Below are positions 18,291 to 28,476 of a stretch of DNA of 64,000 nucleotides, piece after piece. The stretch comes from Sagittula stellata E-37. Its GTDB lineage: Bacteria; Pseudomonadota; Alphaproteobacteria; Rhodobacterales; Rhodobacteraceae. Positions within the stretch are counted from its first letter, which is position 1. Each line of letters begins with the position of its first letter. Position numbers and translations under genes: made by a program. The stretch is taken from positions 2,799,501 through 2,863,500 of the forward strand of contig NZ_CP155729.1 in assembly GCF_039724765.1 (NCBI RefSeq), read 5' to 3'. The notes beneath the pieces are model-generated. The model did no database searches. It saw nothing but the letters and a program-made list of their open reading frames with translations, and was not told the origin of the DNA.

Positions 18291-19826
18291 TCAGACCTGC
18301 TCCAGCTTGGCCGGATCGAAATCCGGACCCGGCACCAGCTCGACGCCCGCCTTGGACATGCGCACCTCGACGCCAGCGTTGAGCAGGGCGGACTTGAATC
18401 TGTCCAGTTCGCGGAAACACTCTTTCTTGTCGGCCCCTGGTTCTTGGACTTTCGCGAGAGCTTCGGCTCTAAGGTTTACAAGCTTTGAGGAAAAATCCGA
18501 TAAATCGAAAAACACCTGATCCTCGAACCAATCGGCTAGTTCATCTTGCAACAAGCCCAACAGGTTTGCAGAAGACTTCAGCCGTTTTGCAAGTTCGGCA
18601 CTGTTTTCCGATGACTCAGGAACGTTTAAATCACCGGAAGATCTCTGTTTCTCGGACACCAGAGCTGATTTCAAATAGTCCGCAATGCTTCCAAGTTTGT
18701 CCAACGCCGGCTTGGTATTCAAGTCTTCGGCGAGATCGGAAACCACGCCCAAATCGGCAGCAGTCGAATCGACACCTTCTACTCCTGCCTCTTTCAAGAG
18801 CGCACGCCAGTATGCGAGTTTCCTTTTGGCCTCCCGCGCCTTCTCAGCGGTCCAGTCCATCGGCTTGCGGTAGTGCGTCGACAACATGACAAAACGGATC
18901 ACCTCTCCAGGCACGCCCTGGTCCAGCAGATCCCGCACGGTAAAGAAGTTGCCCAGCGACTTGGACATCTTCCTGCCCTCGACCTGCAGCATCTCGTTGT
19001 GCATCCAGACCTTCGCGAAGTCGCCCTCCGGGTGTGCGCAGCAGGACTGGGCGATCTCGTTTTCGTGGTGCGGGAACATCAGGTCGTTGCCACCGCCGTG
19101 GATGTCGAAACTGGAACCGAACAGCTCGTAGGACATGGCGGAGCATTCGATGTGCCAGCCCGGGCGCCCCCGGCCCCAGGGGCTGTCCCAGCCCGGCAGT
19201 TCGTCCGAGGACGGCTTCCACAGCACGAAGTCCATCGGATCTTCCTTGTAGGGCGCGACCTCGACCCGGGCGCCCGCCATCATGTCGTCGACCGACCGCC
19301 CCGACAGCTTGCCGTAGGCCTCATAGGACCGCACCCGGAACAGCACGTGCCCCTCGGCGGCATAGGCGTGGCCGCTTTCGATCAGCCCTTCGATCATCGC
19401 GACCATCGGCGCGATGTACTCCGTCGCGCGCGGCATCCGGTCGGGCTCCAGCGCGCCGAGTTCGCCCATGTCCTTCAGGTACCACGAGATCGTCTCTTCG
19501 GTGCGCTCGCGGATCAGATCCTCCAGCGTGCCATCCGCCCCCGCCTCCTTGCGCGCCAGCGCCGTCGCGTTGATCTTGTCGTCGACGTCGGTGAAGTTAC
19601 GCACGTAGGTCACGTGATCTGCACCGTAGACGTGGCGCAGCAGCCGGTAGAGTACGTCGAACACCAGCACGGGCCGTGCGTTGCCCAGATGCGCCCGGTC
19701 GTAGACCGTCGGCCCGCACACGTACATCCGCACGTTTTCCGGGTCGATGGGGACAAACACTTCCTTCGCCCGGTTGCGGGTGTTCGTCAGCCTGATCTCC
19801 AGACGGTCGGGATTCGGGTCGGCCAT
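18291..19826 (-). CDS. cysS: Cysteinyl-tRNA synthetase
   Basis: Charges tRNA-Cys in the cytosol. 511 residues. The class I signatures are intact: HLGN at the HIGH position after [11 protein letters not shown], and KMSKS in [12 protein letters not shown]. Zinc ligands include the Cys of YVCGPT, CSAMS and the HHE of MFPHHENE. The C-terminal helical region (about 333-471) is encoded by DNA of much lower GC: I count 110 G+C in the 240 bases 18481-18720 (46%), against about 77% in 19141-19200. The frame is intact, so this may be a recombinant allele. The start at 19826 has GAGGA nine bases upstream. Confidence 0.96.
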   Translation of the reverse strand: MADPNPDRLEIRLTNTRNRAKEVFVPIDPENVRMYVCGPTVYDRAHLGNARPVLVFDVLYRLLRHVYGADHVTYVRNFTDVDDKINATALARKEAGADGTLEDLIRERTEETISWYLKDMGELGALEPDRMPRATEYIAPMVAMIEGLIESGHAYAAEGHVLFRVRSYEAYGKLSGRSVDDMMAGARVEVAPYKEDPMDFVLWKPSSDELPGWDSPWGRGRPGWHIECSAMSYELFGSSFDIHGGGNDLMFPHHENEIAQSCCAHPEGDFAKVWMHNEMLQVEGRKMSKSLGNFFTVRDLLDQGVPGEVIRFVMLSTHYRKPMDWTAEKAREAKRKLAYWRALLKEAGVEGVDSTAADLGVVSDLAEDLNTKPALDKLGSIADYLKSALVSEKQRSSGDLNVPESSENSAELAKRLKSSANLLGLLQDELADWFEDQVFFDLSDFSSKLVNLRAEALAKVQEPGADKKECFRELDRFKSALLNAGVEVRMSKAGVELVPGPDFDPAKLEQV

Positions 19827-20008
19827 ATTGCGTGGTCCTCGGCGATTGCTCGCGGCGGGATTAGCAACTTCAACTCTGAGAGGGAATAGAAGACCGGCCC
19901 GCCGACGATGTCAGCGGATAATGCAAGCGATGATGATTGCGCTACGGGTGGTCATGCGCGCTCTGTATCAGCCGGCGCGCCGTCTGCCAAGCGAATCCTG
20001 CCAGCCCC

Positions 20009-20641
20009 TCACACCTTGCGGATCACCGAGAACGCATCGCCGTTGTTGCTGGGATCCTTCCACATCATCCCGTCCAACCCCTGAAAGGTCACGTGGCGCC
20101 TCTGGATCGCGTCCAGCCCGGACCATTGCTCGACGACATAGATGCCCGTCGCATCCTGGCCGTCGTAAAAGGCACCATGGTTGCCGTGCGCCTTGTTCGG
20201 ATACTTGCCGTACTCGAAGGTGGCGATGGCCGTGCCCCGCGCAATCAGCGCATCGTTGCCGCGCACCCGCAGACCCTGCCGCCAACCGGACGTCAGGCCG
20301 ACGTGGGTGTAATACTGCAGCAGCGTCACGCATTGATGGGTCGAGACAAGCGGCTGCCCCTCAAGATCGCGCACCTTGCTTTTCACGTACGGCCCCTTCA
20401 GCGACAGCGCGTCCGCGAGGTAGTTCATGATCTTGTTGCGCGACGTGACCGAAAGCGACTTCGACCAGGACACCAGGTGGCACAGCGTGGCGTATTCGGC
20501 GTCCGAGACCTGCGCATCCAGTTTGGTGACGCCGATGATCCCGTCGGCTTCGTGATCGGTGATCCTGCGGTCGTTCTGGATGGCAAGGAGAATGACGCGC
20601 TTCAGAGCGCCATCCTGGGCCGGAGGGGGAGGAGGAGGCAT
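20009..20641 (-). CDS. Putative papain-like amidase, resembling BPSL0067-family proteins
   Basis: 210 residues. After a short Pro-rich start (MPPPPPPAQD) there is a helical domain of about 75 residues that I do not recognise. The second half (about 100-210) looks like an NlpC/P60-type papain fold: candidate nucleophile Cys104 in THQCVTLLQYY, candidate His155 in HGNHGAFYDGQD and a following polar strand IYVVEQWSG. This matches the pattern I associate with the BPSL0067 family, whose relatives include peptidoglycan amidases. There is no signal peptide. AAGG precedes the start. No immunity-like gene or type VI gene is adjacent. The function is inferred from motif spacing only. Confidence 0.65.
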   Translation of the reverse strand: MPPPPPPAQDGALKRVILLAIQNDRRITDHEADGIIGVTKLDAQVSDAEYATLCHLVSWSKSLSVTSRNKIMNYLADALSLKGPYVKSKVRDLEGQPLVSTHQCVTLLQYYTHVGLTSGWRQGLRVRGNDALIARGTAIATFEYGKYPNKAHGNHGAFYDGQDATGIYVVEQWSGLDAIQRRHVTFQGLDGMMWKDPSNNGDAFSVIRKV

Positions 20642-20653
20642 GGCAATGACCTT

Positions 20654-20751
20654 TTCGTTGAATATGCGACTTCGTTGAAAATTTGACGTTCAATACGTCG
20701 ATCATCCGCCAATGCCTGCCATCCGTCAATATGCAACCGATAGCTGCATAT
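20654..20751 (-). promoter_or_regulatory. Repeat-rich upstream region of the papain-like gene
   Basis: Two direct repeats of TTCGTTGAA (20654-20662 and 20671-20679, period 17) lie just upstream of the start, and an inverted repeat ATATGCA-N9-TGCATAT spans 20729-20751. On the minus strand a TTGACG near 20727-20722 could be a -35 element. The stretch is clearly more AT-rich than its surroundings. The regulator is unknown. Confidence 0.4.
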
Positions 20752-20768
20752 CGCCGTGACGTTGCCCT

Positions 20769-21146
20769 TCAGGCGTAAGACACCATCTCGTACTCCACCC
20801 CGTCCGGCCCATCGAAATAGAAGCGGCGTCCGGGTTCGTAGTCGGCATGGTTGTGCGGGTTGAAGCCCATCTCGCGGACCTTCGCCTCGGTCGCGTCGAG
20901 GTCGTCCACCACCAGCCCGATGTGGTTCATTGACCCGGCGCGGGTGTAGTTGTCGTCATGCGGCGCGTCGATGCGCTTCGGGCTGTAGAGCGCAAGATAG
21001 GTTTCGTCGTCGCCCACGTGGATCGACGTCCCGTCGTGGATCGCCGGCCCCTTCCAGCGCACCCGCCAGCCCAGCAGGTCCCCCAGCAGCGCCGCCGTCG
21101 CCTCTGCATCGCTAACCGTCACGTTCACATGTTCAAGCCGTGCCAT
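20769..21146 (-). CDS. VOC-family protein (glyoxalase/bleomycin-resistance/dioxygenase fold)
   Basis: 125 residues, one complete pair of beta-alpha-beta-beta-beta modules. Candidate metal ligands are His7 in LEHVNVTV, His in MNHIGLVVDDLD and Glu in DGVEYEMVSY; this arrangement fits a metal-dependent lyase, dioxygenase or drug-binding protein. The substrate is unknown. AAGGAAG lies six bases before the ATG. Its promoter has a 19-base spacer filled by a SoxR-type palindrome, so it is probably induced by redox-cycling compounds through the divergent soxR gene. Confidence 0.88.
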   Translation of the reverse strand: MARLEHVNVTVSDAEATAALLGDLLGWRVRWKGPAIHDGTSIHVGDDETYLALYSPKRIDAPHDDNYTRAGSMNHIGLVVDDLDATEAKVREMGFNPHNHADYEPGRRFYFDGPDGVEYEMVSYA

Positions 21147-21180
21147 TGCGGCTTCCTTTCATTCGATTTCAACGACCTAC

Positions 21181-21211
21181 ATCTTAGTTCTTCAAGTACA
21201 CTTGAATGCAA
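21181..21211 (-). promoter_or_regulatory. SoxR-type promoter of the VOC gene
   Basis: On the minus strand, -35 TTGCAT (21211-21206) and -10 TAAGAT (21186-21181) are separated by exactly 19 bases, the over-long spacer typical of MerR/SoxR-activated promoters. The spacer region contains the dyad TTCAAGT-AC-ACTTGAA (21191-21206), close to the known SoxR box core CTCAAGTTAACTTGAG. Transcription would start near 21174, leaving a short leader with a good ribosome site. Confidence 0.8.
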
Positions 21212-21239
21212 GAACGAAATAACGCATGATTTCCACACG

Positions 21240-21692
21240 ATGAAGAGAGACGGCCTGACAATCCGCGAGATCGCCGAGCGCACCGGCCTCGCCCCCTCCG
21301 CCATTCGCCACTACGAATCGGAGGGGCTGGTCTTTCCAGCGCGCACCGCCTCCGGCCAGCGCCGGTTCCAGCGCGCCGACATCCGGCGGCTGAGCTTCGT
21401 GATGATCGCCCAGCAACTGGGCTTTTCCCTGACGGAGATCCGCGCCGACCTCGACCGCCTGCCCCGGGACCGCGCGCCCACGCGCGCAGACTGGACTCGC
21501 ATCTCGCGCCGCTTTTCCCGTGTTCTGGACGCACGCATCGCCCGGTTGACCGCGCTCAGGAACAACCTCGACGGCTGCATCGGCTGCGGCTGCCTGTCCC
21601 TGCAACGCTGCGCGCTCTACAACCCCGAAGACCGCGCCGCCCGCCGCGGCCCGGGCCCGCGCCACGTCATCGACGCCGCGCTGGACGACTGA
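21240..21692 (+). CDS. soxR: Redox-sensitive transcriptional activator SoxR
   Basis: MerR-family dimeric regulator with a [2Fe-2S] cluster that responds to redox-active compounds. 150 residues: winged helix-turn-helix (about 5-72, GLTIREIAERTGLAPSAIRH), a long dimerisation helix, then the SoxR-specific cluster motif Cys113-X2-Cys116-X-Cys118-X5-Cys124 (CIGCGCLSLQRC). It is divergent from the VOC gene and separated from it by the SoxR-type promoter. No soxS gene is present, as usual outside enterics. Confidence 0.95.
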   Translation: MKRDGLTIREIAERTGLAPSAIRHYESEGLVFPARTASGQRRFQRADIRRLSFVMIAQQLGFSLTEIRADLDRLPRDRAPTRADWTRISRRFSRVLDARIARLTALRNNLDGCIGCGCLSLQRCALYNPEDRAARRGPGPRHVIDAALDD

Positions 21693-21716
21693 CACGCCGC
21701 CTGCCATGCTCCGGCC

Positions 21717-22061
21717 ATGAACCGCGAAACCGTCAACGCCATATGTGCCGCCCTGCCCGGTGCCGAAGTCTCCGACCCCTGGGGCGGCGGCCACGATGCG
21801 TGGAAGGTCGGCGACAAGATGTTCGCCAGCATCGGCGCCATGGGGCTCGGCGTCTCGGTCAAGACGCCCTCCATCGAGGACGCGCAGTTTCTGATCGAGA
21901 TGGACCGCGCGCAGAAGGCCCCCTATTTCCACCGCTCCTGGGTTCTGATCGACTGGGACGCGGTGCCGGAGGACGAGCTGCGCGACCGGATCCGGACGTC
22001 CTACGATCTGATCTTCGCGAAACTACCAAAGAAGACGCGCGCCGCGATTTCACCGGGCTGA
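21717..22061 (+). CDS. MmcQ/YjbR-family protein
   Basis: 114-residue cytosolic protein of the YjbR fold, sometimes called a DNA-binding domain; the biochemical role is not established. Typical features are the N-terminal VNAICAALPGAEVSDPWGGG, KVGDKMFASIG, and the C-terminal HRSWVLIDWDAVPEDELRDRI. It starts 24 bases after soxR in the same direction and may be co-transcribed with it. Confidence 0.88.
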   Translation: MNRETVNAICAALPGAEVSDPWGGGHDAWKVGDKMFASIGAMGLGVSVKTPSIEDAQFLIEMDRAQKAPYFHRSWVLIDWDAVPEDELRDRIRTSYDLIFAKLPKKTRAAISPG

Positions 22062-22127
22062 GGCCCGCACCCCTGCCAGCCGTCGCACAGCCCACACTCC
22101 CCGAACCCAATCCAACAACAGGCCCCA

Positions 22128-22469
22128 ATGACCCAGACCTTCCTGCGCATCTCCACCGACATGGAGGCCGAAACCGACGCCCCTTCGCCCGACAAGGTGA
22201 TTTCCGGGGCGCCCGAATTCACCACATGGAACGTCGAGGAGAAAGACGGTCTCTATTGCGGCACATGGCGGGCCACGCCCGGGAAATGGCGGATCAGTTA
22301 CGACGAATGGGAATACTGCCGCATCCTCGACGGTCATTCGATCATCACGGAAGAAGGCGGCGACGCAGCGGACGTGCGCGCGGGCGACAGCTTCATCCTG
22401 CGCCCGGGCTTCCGCGGAACATGGGAAGTGGTCGAGACGACGACCAAGGAATACGTCATCCGCCTTTGA
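22128..22469 (+). CDS. Cupin-domain protein
   Basis: 113 residues forming a single small cupin barrel similar to the DUF861/EutQ-type cupins. The second cupin motif is G-D-S-F-I-L-R-PG-F-RGTW near 85-97. The usual His-rich first motif is replaced (DEWEYCRILDGHSIITEEGG), so metal binding is doubtful. Function unknown. It follows the YjbR-like gene by 66 bases. Confidence 0.82.
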   Translation: MTQTFLRISTDMEAETDAPSPDKVISGAPEFTTWNVEEKDGLYCGTWRATPGKWRISYDEWEYCRILDGHSIITEEGGDAADVRAGDSFILRPGFRGTWEVVETTTKEYVIRL

Positions 22470-22559
22470 CACCGGAGCGCCTGCGGAGCGGGCCCTGTCG
22501 CCGGGCGGGTTGGCGGGCGGGCGCTTTGCGTCAGCAACAGTCCCGACCCGCCAGCAGTC

Positions 22560-23717
22560 TCAGTTGTCCCGCTGCGCCTCCAGCGCGCGATAGGCCGCCA
22601 CGTTGCGGTTGTGCTCGTCCAGCGTCTCGGCAAACACATGGCCGTCCGCCGGGTCCAGCGTCTTCGCCACGAAGTAGACGTAGTCGGTCGACGACGGGTT
22701 CAGCGCCGCCTCGATCGACAGCCGGCCCGGGTTGGCGATTGGGGTCGGCGGCAGACCGTCGATCACGTAGGTGTTCCACGGCGTGCTCGCACGCAGCTCC
22801 GACTGCCGCAGACCGCGCCCCAGGATACCCTTGCCCTCGGTCACGCCATAAATGACGGTCGGGTCGGTCTGCAGGCGGATGCCCTTCTCCAGCCGGTTCA
22901 CGAAGACCGAGGCCACCAGGCCGCGTTCCTCCGCGTTCCCGGTCTCCTTCTCGATGATCGAGGCAAGGATCAGCGCCTCCTCCGGGCTGTCCAGCGGCAG
23001 GCCCTCCTCGCGGTTCGACCAGGCCTCCGCAAGGATCAGCTCCTGCGCCTGGCGCATCCGTTCCACGAGGCTCGCACGGGTGTCGCCAACGCCGATCTCG
23101 TAGCTGTCGGGGGCCAGGCTGCCCTCTTCGGGCACCTCGACCTCACCCTCAAGCACGTCGATCTCGCCCAGTTCCTGCACCACCTGCCAGCTCGTCACGC
23201 CCTCGGCCAGCGCCACGCGATAGCGCGTGTCGTTCGCCTGACGCACCTCGGTGTATTCCTCGGGCACCTCGTCCTCGGCCGGGTCGAAGCTGGCCTGTGT
23301 CTCGTAGCGCCCGGTGGCCGGGTCGATGGCCCGCACCTGCACCGTCGCGCGGTTGATGCCGATGCGATAGACCACTTCCGTCCCGCAGGTCGACGCGCCG
23401 CCCCGGGTGATGATATCCGTGATCTCCGACATGGAGGCGCGCTCGGGAACAAGGAAGCTCCCCGCCTTCAGCTCCTGCGTCTTGTCGCCGTATTCGGCGC
23501 CAAGGCGGAACATCATCGCGCTTTTCACGGCCCCCTGCTCCGCGAGGTTGTCCGAGACCCGCGCCATGTTGGAGCCGCGCGGCACCTCCACGCAGATCGG
23601 CGCGCTCAGCGGCCCCTCCGCGGAATATTCGGCCTGCGCCCACAGAAGGACGCCGCCAAAGAGAAACAGCGCGACGACCAAAAGGGTCAGCGCGTTCGAG
23701 GCGATGCTGCGCCACAT
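22560..23717 (-). CDS. mltG: Endolytic murein transglycosylase MltG
   Basis: Inner-membrane lytic transglycosylase that cuts nascent glycan strands and helps terminate them. 385 residues: one N-terminal membrane helix (about 9-28), a LysM-like region (ICVEVPRGSNMARVSDNL) and the YceG catalytic domain with the catalytic Glu256 in LASIIEKETG, followed by LQTDPTVIYGV and STPWNTYVIDGLPPTPIANP. It lies 97 bases downstream of fabF, the common alphaproteobacterial arrangement. Confidence 0.95.
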   Translation of the reverse strand: MWRSIASNALTLLVVALFLFGGVLLWAQAEYSAEGPLSAPICVEVPRGSNMARVSDNLAEQGAVKSAMMFRLGAEYGDKTQELKAGSFLVPERASMSEITDIITRGGASTCGTEVVYRIGINRATVQVRAIDPATGRYETQASFDPAEDEVPEEYTEVRQANDTRYRVALAEGVTSWQVVQELGEIDVLEGEVEVPEEGSLAPDSYEIGVGDTRASLVERMRQAQELILAEAWSNREEGLPLDSPEEALILASIIEKETGNAEERGLVASVFVNRLEKGIRLQTDPTVIYGVTEGKGILGRGLRQSELRASTPWNTYVIDGLPPTPIANPGRLSIEAALNPSSTDYVYFVAKTLDPADGHVFAETLDEHNRNVAAYRALEAQRDN

Positions 23718-23814
23718 GATATTGCCCCTATATTGCCCTTTGCTCCGCCCCTCGCACGGGGGCCTGTGCTCACCTCGTTCAGGCGCGCCCGGCTGACCGC
23801 GCGCGCCCGGATCC

Positions 23815-25077
<1,263 letters not shown>

Positions 25078-25600
25078 TGCGGCTCTCTCCATTCTCATTC
25101 TCCGACCCGCTCTTAGCGCGCCTTGGCCCCCATCGGCAAGGCCGCGCGCTCAGACCGCCATGACGCTCCCGCGACGCCGCGGCGCAGGACCCGCGCGGCA
25201 GGAAGGCCGCCCGCACCGGCATCTTCCCGCCGACGAGACCGCCGCGACCACCACCCGAGGGCTCCCGGCGCAGGGCCCGCCTGCCCGCCGCCATGCGCCA
25301 CTCATGGGGTAACCGGACACACCGCCATCGACAGCCCGGATCGTCCGCGCGTCATACCGCTGTGACGATCGCCACGCCATTGCCCGGGCACCCGGCCAAC
25401 CCGACGGGCCACGTGCCCGCGAACCGCGCCCCGGCACCGCCCGCGCGATCAAGGCCAACAAACCGTCCAAGACAACCCGTCCCGACGGCTATTCGGCCCC
25501 TCGGCGGACCGCCCCTTCATCTTGGCCAAAATACCTCGGGGAGCGCGAGGGGCCGGCCCCTCGCACCCGTCACCTCAACCGGCGCGAACATTGGGCAGGC
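25078..25600. other. 523-base stretch without a gene, upstream of fabF
   Basis: Very GC-rich DNA with no credible frame on either strand. It should contain the fabF promoter, but I could not pick one out. Its right end holds copy C of the dispersed AAATACCTC element. No acyl carrier protein coding sequence is present. Confidence 0.6.
25512..25570 (+). repeat. Dispersed AAATACCTC element, copy C
   Basis: CCCCTTCATCTTGGCC then AAAATACCTCGGGGA, followed by a perfect 20-base palindrome (GCGAGGGGCC / GGCCCCTCGC, 25545-25564). Nearly identical to copy D at 40219-40277, with one base different over about 58. It lies 30 bases beyond the stop of the minus-strand gene 25601-26401. Confidence 0.75.
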
Positions 25601-26401
25601 TCACGCCCAGTTGCCACCAAGATCTTCTCGTGCCCGGTCGATCCAGTGATCCCGCAGCCAGGCACAGGGTTTGGAGTAGCGGATGAACGACCCCGACCAC
25701 CCGGTCAGCGCGTCCGTCATCTTCGGCCGGCCGTGAAAGCAGACCACCCGCGCGTCGTCCGGCAGCGTCGGCGGGCGCAGATAATTCACCGGAAACGGGT
25801 TGCAGTCATACTTGAAGGACGCCACCCAAGGGTCCGGAATATATGTGAAAACGCCGCGATCCAGGGCTTTGGTGGAGGTATAGCGCTGCTCGGATCCGCG
25901 TGCCTTTTCGACTTCCGCATAAGGGTTCGCCGCGATGTCGTCGTAGAGGAACCCGTGCACCGCCGGATCGAAGCGGAAAACCGAGCCATGCCCCGTCACA
26001 CGCCCCTTGCGCTTCTCGATCCAGTCGATCCGCATGGCCACCGTCTCCGGGGCGAGTTCGTAAATTTCGTCCAGCCCGCCGGTGATCACCACGTCCAGGT
26101 CGAACCCCAGCACCGGACCGTCGAGGTCGGGCACTAACCCCGGGCGAAACAGCGAAACCTTGCGCATCGCGCCCTGCCGGTTCGCCACCTTCAGCGCTTC
26201 CGCCATCGGTTCCGCGAAAGGCTCCACCGGCAGCGGCAGAACCTCGATGTCGGGATGCAGCCCCTCGGCGTGCTCCGTCATGCAGAAGAAGCGCACAGGG
26301 CGCGTCATGTTCCGGCGGACGCCGGAATACAGACGATTGACGTATTCGGGGCCGAAAAGCGTGCCCCACTTGATGCACATGATGTTGGCGGTCTGGGTCA
26401 T
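25601..26401 (-). CDS. Putative glycosyltransferase
   Basis: 266 residues, no signal peptide or membrane helix. The segment VLGFDLDVVITGGLDEIYEL has the DxD-like acidic pair on a hydrophobic strand expected for a GT-A fold nucleotide-sugar enzyme, and CFHGRPKMTDAL near the C-terminus resembles the final His motif of GT8-like proteins. Donor and acceptor are unknown. It lies 62 bases downstream of the SDR gene on the same strand. Confidence 0.68.
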   Translation of the reverse strand: MTQTANIMCIKWGTLFGPEYVNRLYSGVRRNMTRPVRFFCMTEHAEGLHPDIEVLPLPVEPFAEPMAEALKVANRQGAMRKVSLFRPGLVPDLDGPVLGFDLDVVITGGLDEIYELAPETVAMRIDWIEKRKGRVTGHGSVFRFDPAVHGFLYDDIAANPYAEVEKARGSEQRYTSTKALDRGVFTYIPDPWVASFKYDCNPFPVNYLRPPTLPDDARVVCFHGRPKMTDALTGWSGSFIRYSKPCAWLRDHWIDRAREDLGGNWA

Positions 26402-26463
26402 GTCCGTGTCCTAGCCGCAGCCCGCGCCGCGCACCAGACGAAACCGTCATCCGGACCGTCCGG

Positions 26464-27161
<698 letters not shown>

Positions 27162-27162
<1 letters not shown>

Positions 27163-28331
27163 CAGCCCGCGACCGGCATCCGCCGCTCGACGATCTCGGC
27201 CCACCACGAGCAGCCCGCCGGGATGGCCTCGTCGTTGAAGTTGTAGCCGGGGTTGTGCACGTCGGCGGTGTCGCCGTTGCCGACCAGGATGTAGGCGCCG
27301 GGCCGTTCCTCGAGCATGTAGGCGAAGTCCTCGCCGCCCATGGTGATCGGCGCGTCGCGCTCGCAGGCGCCCGACACCGCTTCGGCCACATCCGCCGCAA
27401 AGCTCGTCTGCTCCTCGGAATTCACCATCGAGGGATAGCCCCGGATCCAGCGCACCTCGGCACTGCCGCCAAAGGCCTCCGCGGTCAGCGGGGCCAGCTC
27501 CTTGATCCGTGCCTCGCCGAGTTCGCGGTTCTCTTTCGACATGGTGCGCATCGTGCCCTTCAGCGTCACCCGCGCCGGGATCACGTTGAACGCCTTCGAG
27601 GAGCTTTCGATCGACGTCACCGACACCACGATCGGATCGGACGGATCGGCATTGCGGCTGGAAATGCTCTGCAACGCCTGCACCACCTGGGTGGAGATCA
27701 CCACCGGGTCCACCGTCTGGTGCGGCTTTGCGGCGTGGCCGCCCTTGCCGTGGATGGTGATCTCGTACTGGTCGGTGGCCGCAAAGAAAGCGCCCGACCG
27801 GATCGCGAAGCTGCCCACTGGCTTTCCGGGCCAGTTGTGCATGCCATAGACCTCCTGGATGCCGAAGCGCTCCATCATGCCGTCCTGGCACATCTCCTTG
27901 CCGCCGCCGCCGCCCTCTTCGGCCGGCTGGAAGATCACTGCCACGGTGCCGTCGAAGTTGCGCGTCTCGGCCAGGTACTGCGCCGCGCCCAACAGCATCG
28001 CCGTGTGCCCGTCGTGGCCGCAGGCGTGCATCGCGCCCGGCGTCTTCGAGGCGTACTCCACCCCGGTCTGCTCCTCGATGGGCAGCGCGTCCATGTCGGC
28101 GCGCAGGCCGATCACCTTGCCCGATCCGGTGTTGCGGCCCTTGATGATGCCGACCACGCCGGTCCGTCCGATGCCGGTCACCACCTCGTCACAGCCGAAG
28201 GCCTGCAGCTTCTCGGCCACCAGCGCACTGGTGCGGTGGGTCTCGAACAGGATCTCGGGGTGCTCATGGAGGTCGCGTCGCCAGGCGGTGATGTCGCCGT
28301 GAAGCTCTGCGAAACGGTTCTTGACGGGCAT
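27162..28331 (-). CDS. M20-family amidohydrolase (hippurate hydrolase-like)
   Basis: Cytosolic metallopeptidase of 389 residues that removes an acyl group from an N-acyl amino acid or similar amide. Metal ligands are visible in MHACGHDGHTAML, the catalytic Glu pair in IFQPAEEGGGGG, a dimerisation-domain His in MHNWPG, and a C-terminal Glu in ITMGGEDFAYML. AAGGAGAC precedes the ATG at 28331. It lies between the FAD oxidoreductase and the SDR in the same orientation. Confidence 0.93.
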
Positions 28332-28476
28332 GGAAGTCTCCTTGTGTGCGAACGGCCCCGCAGGCACCGGGGCCAGTCTGTCATATCGGCGGCGAGCCTA
28401 GTCCGATACATGCCGAACGCAAGCTTTGCCGCGACACTCCTGACCGGTTGGTCGGAAATCGCTCAAAGGTATGGCG

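Noticed and set aside
20009..20641. Reading the papain-like protein as a type VI effector with immunity gene
   Set aside because: No neighbouring immunity candidate, VgrG, PAAR or Hcp gene; the downstream and upstream genes are cysS and a VOC protein.
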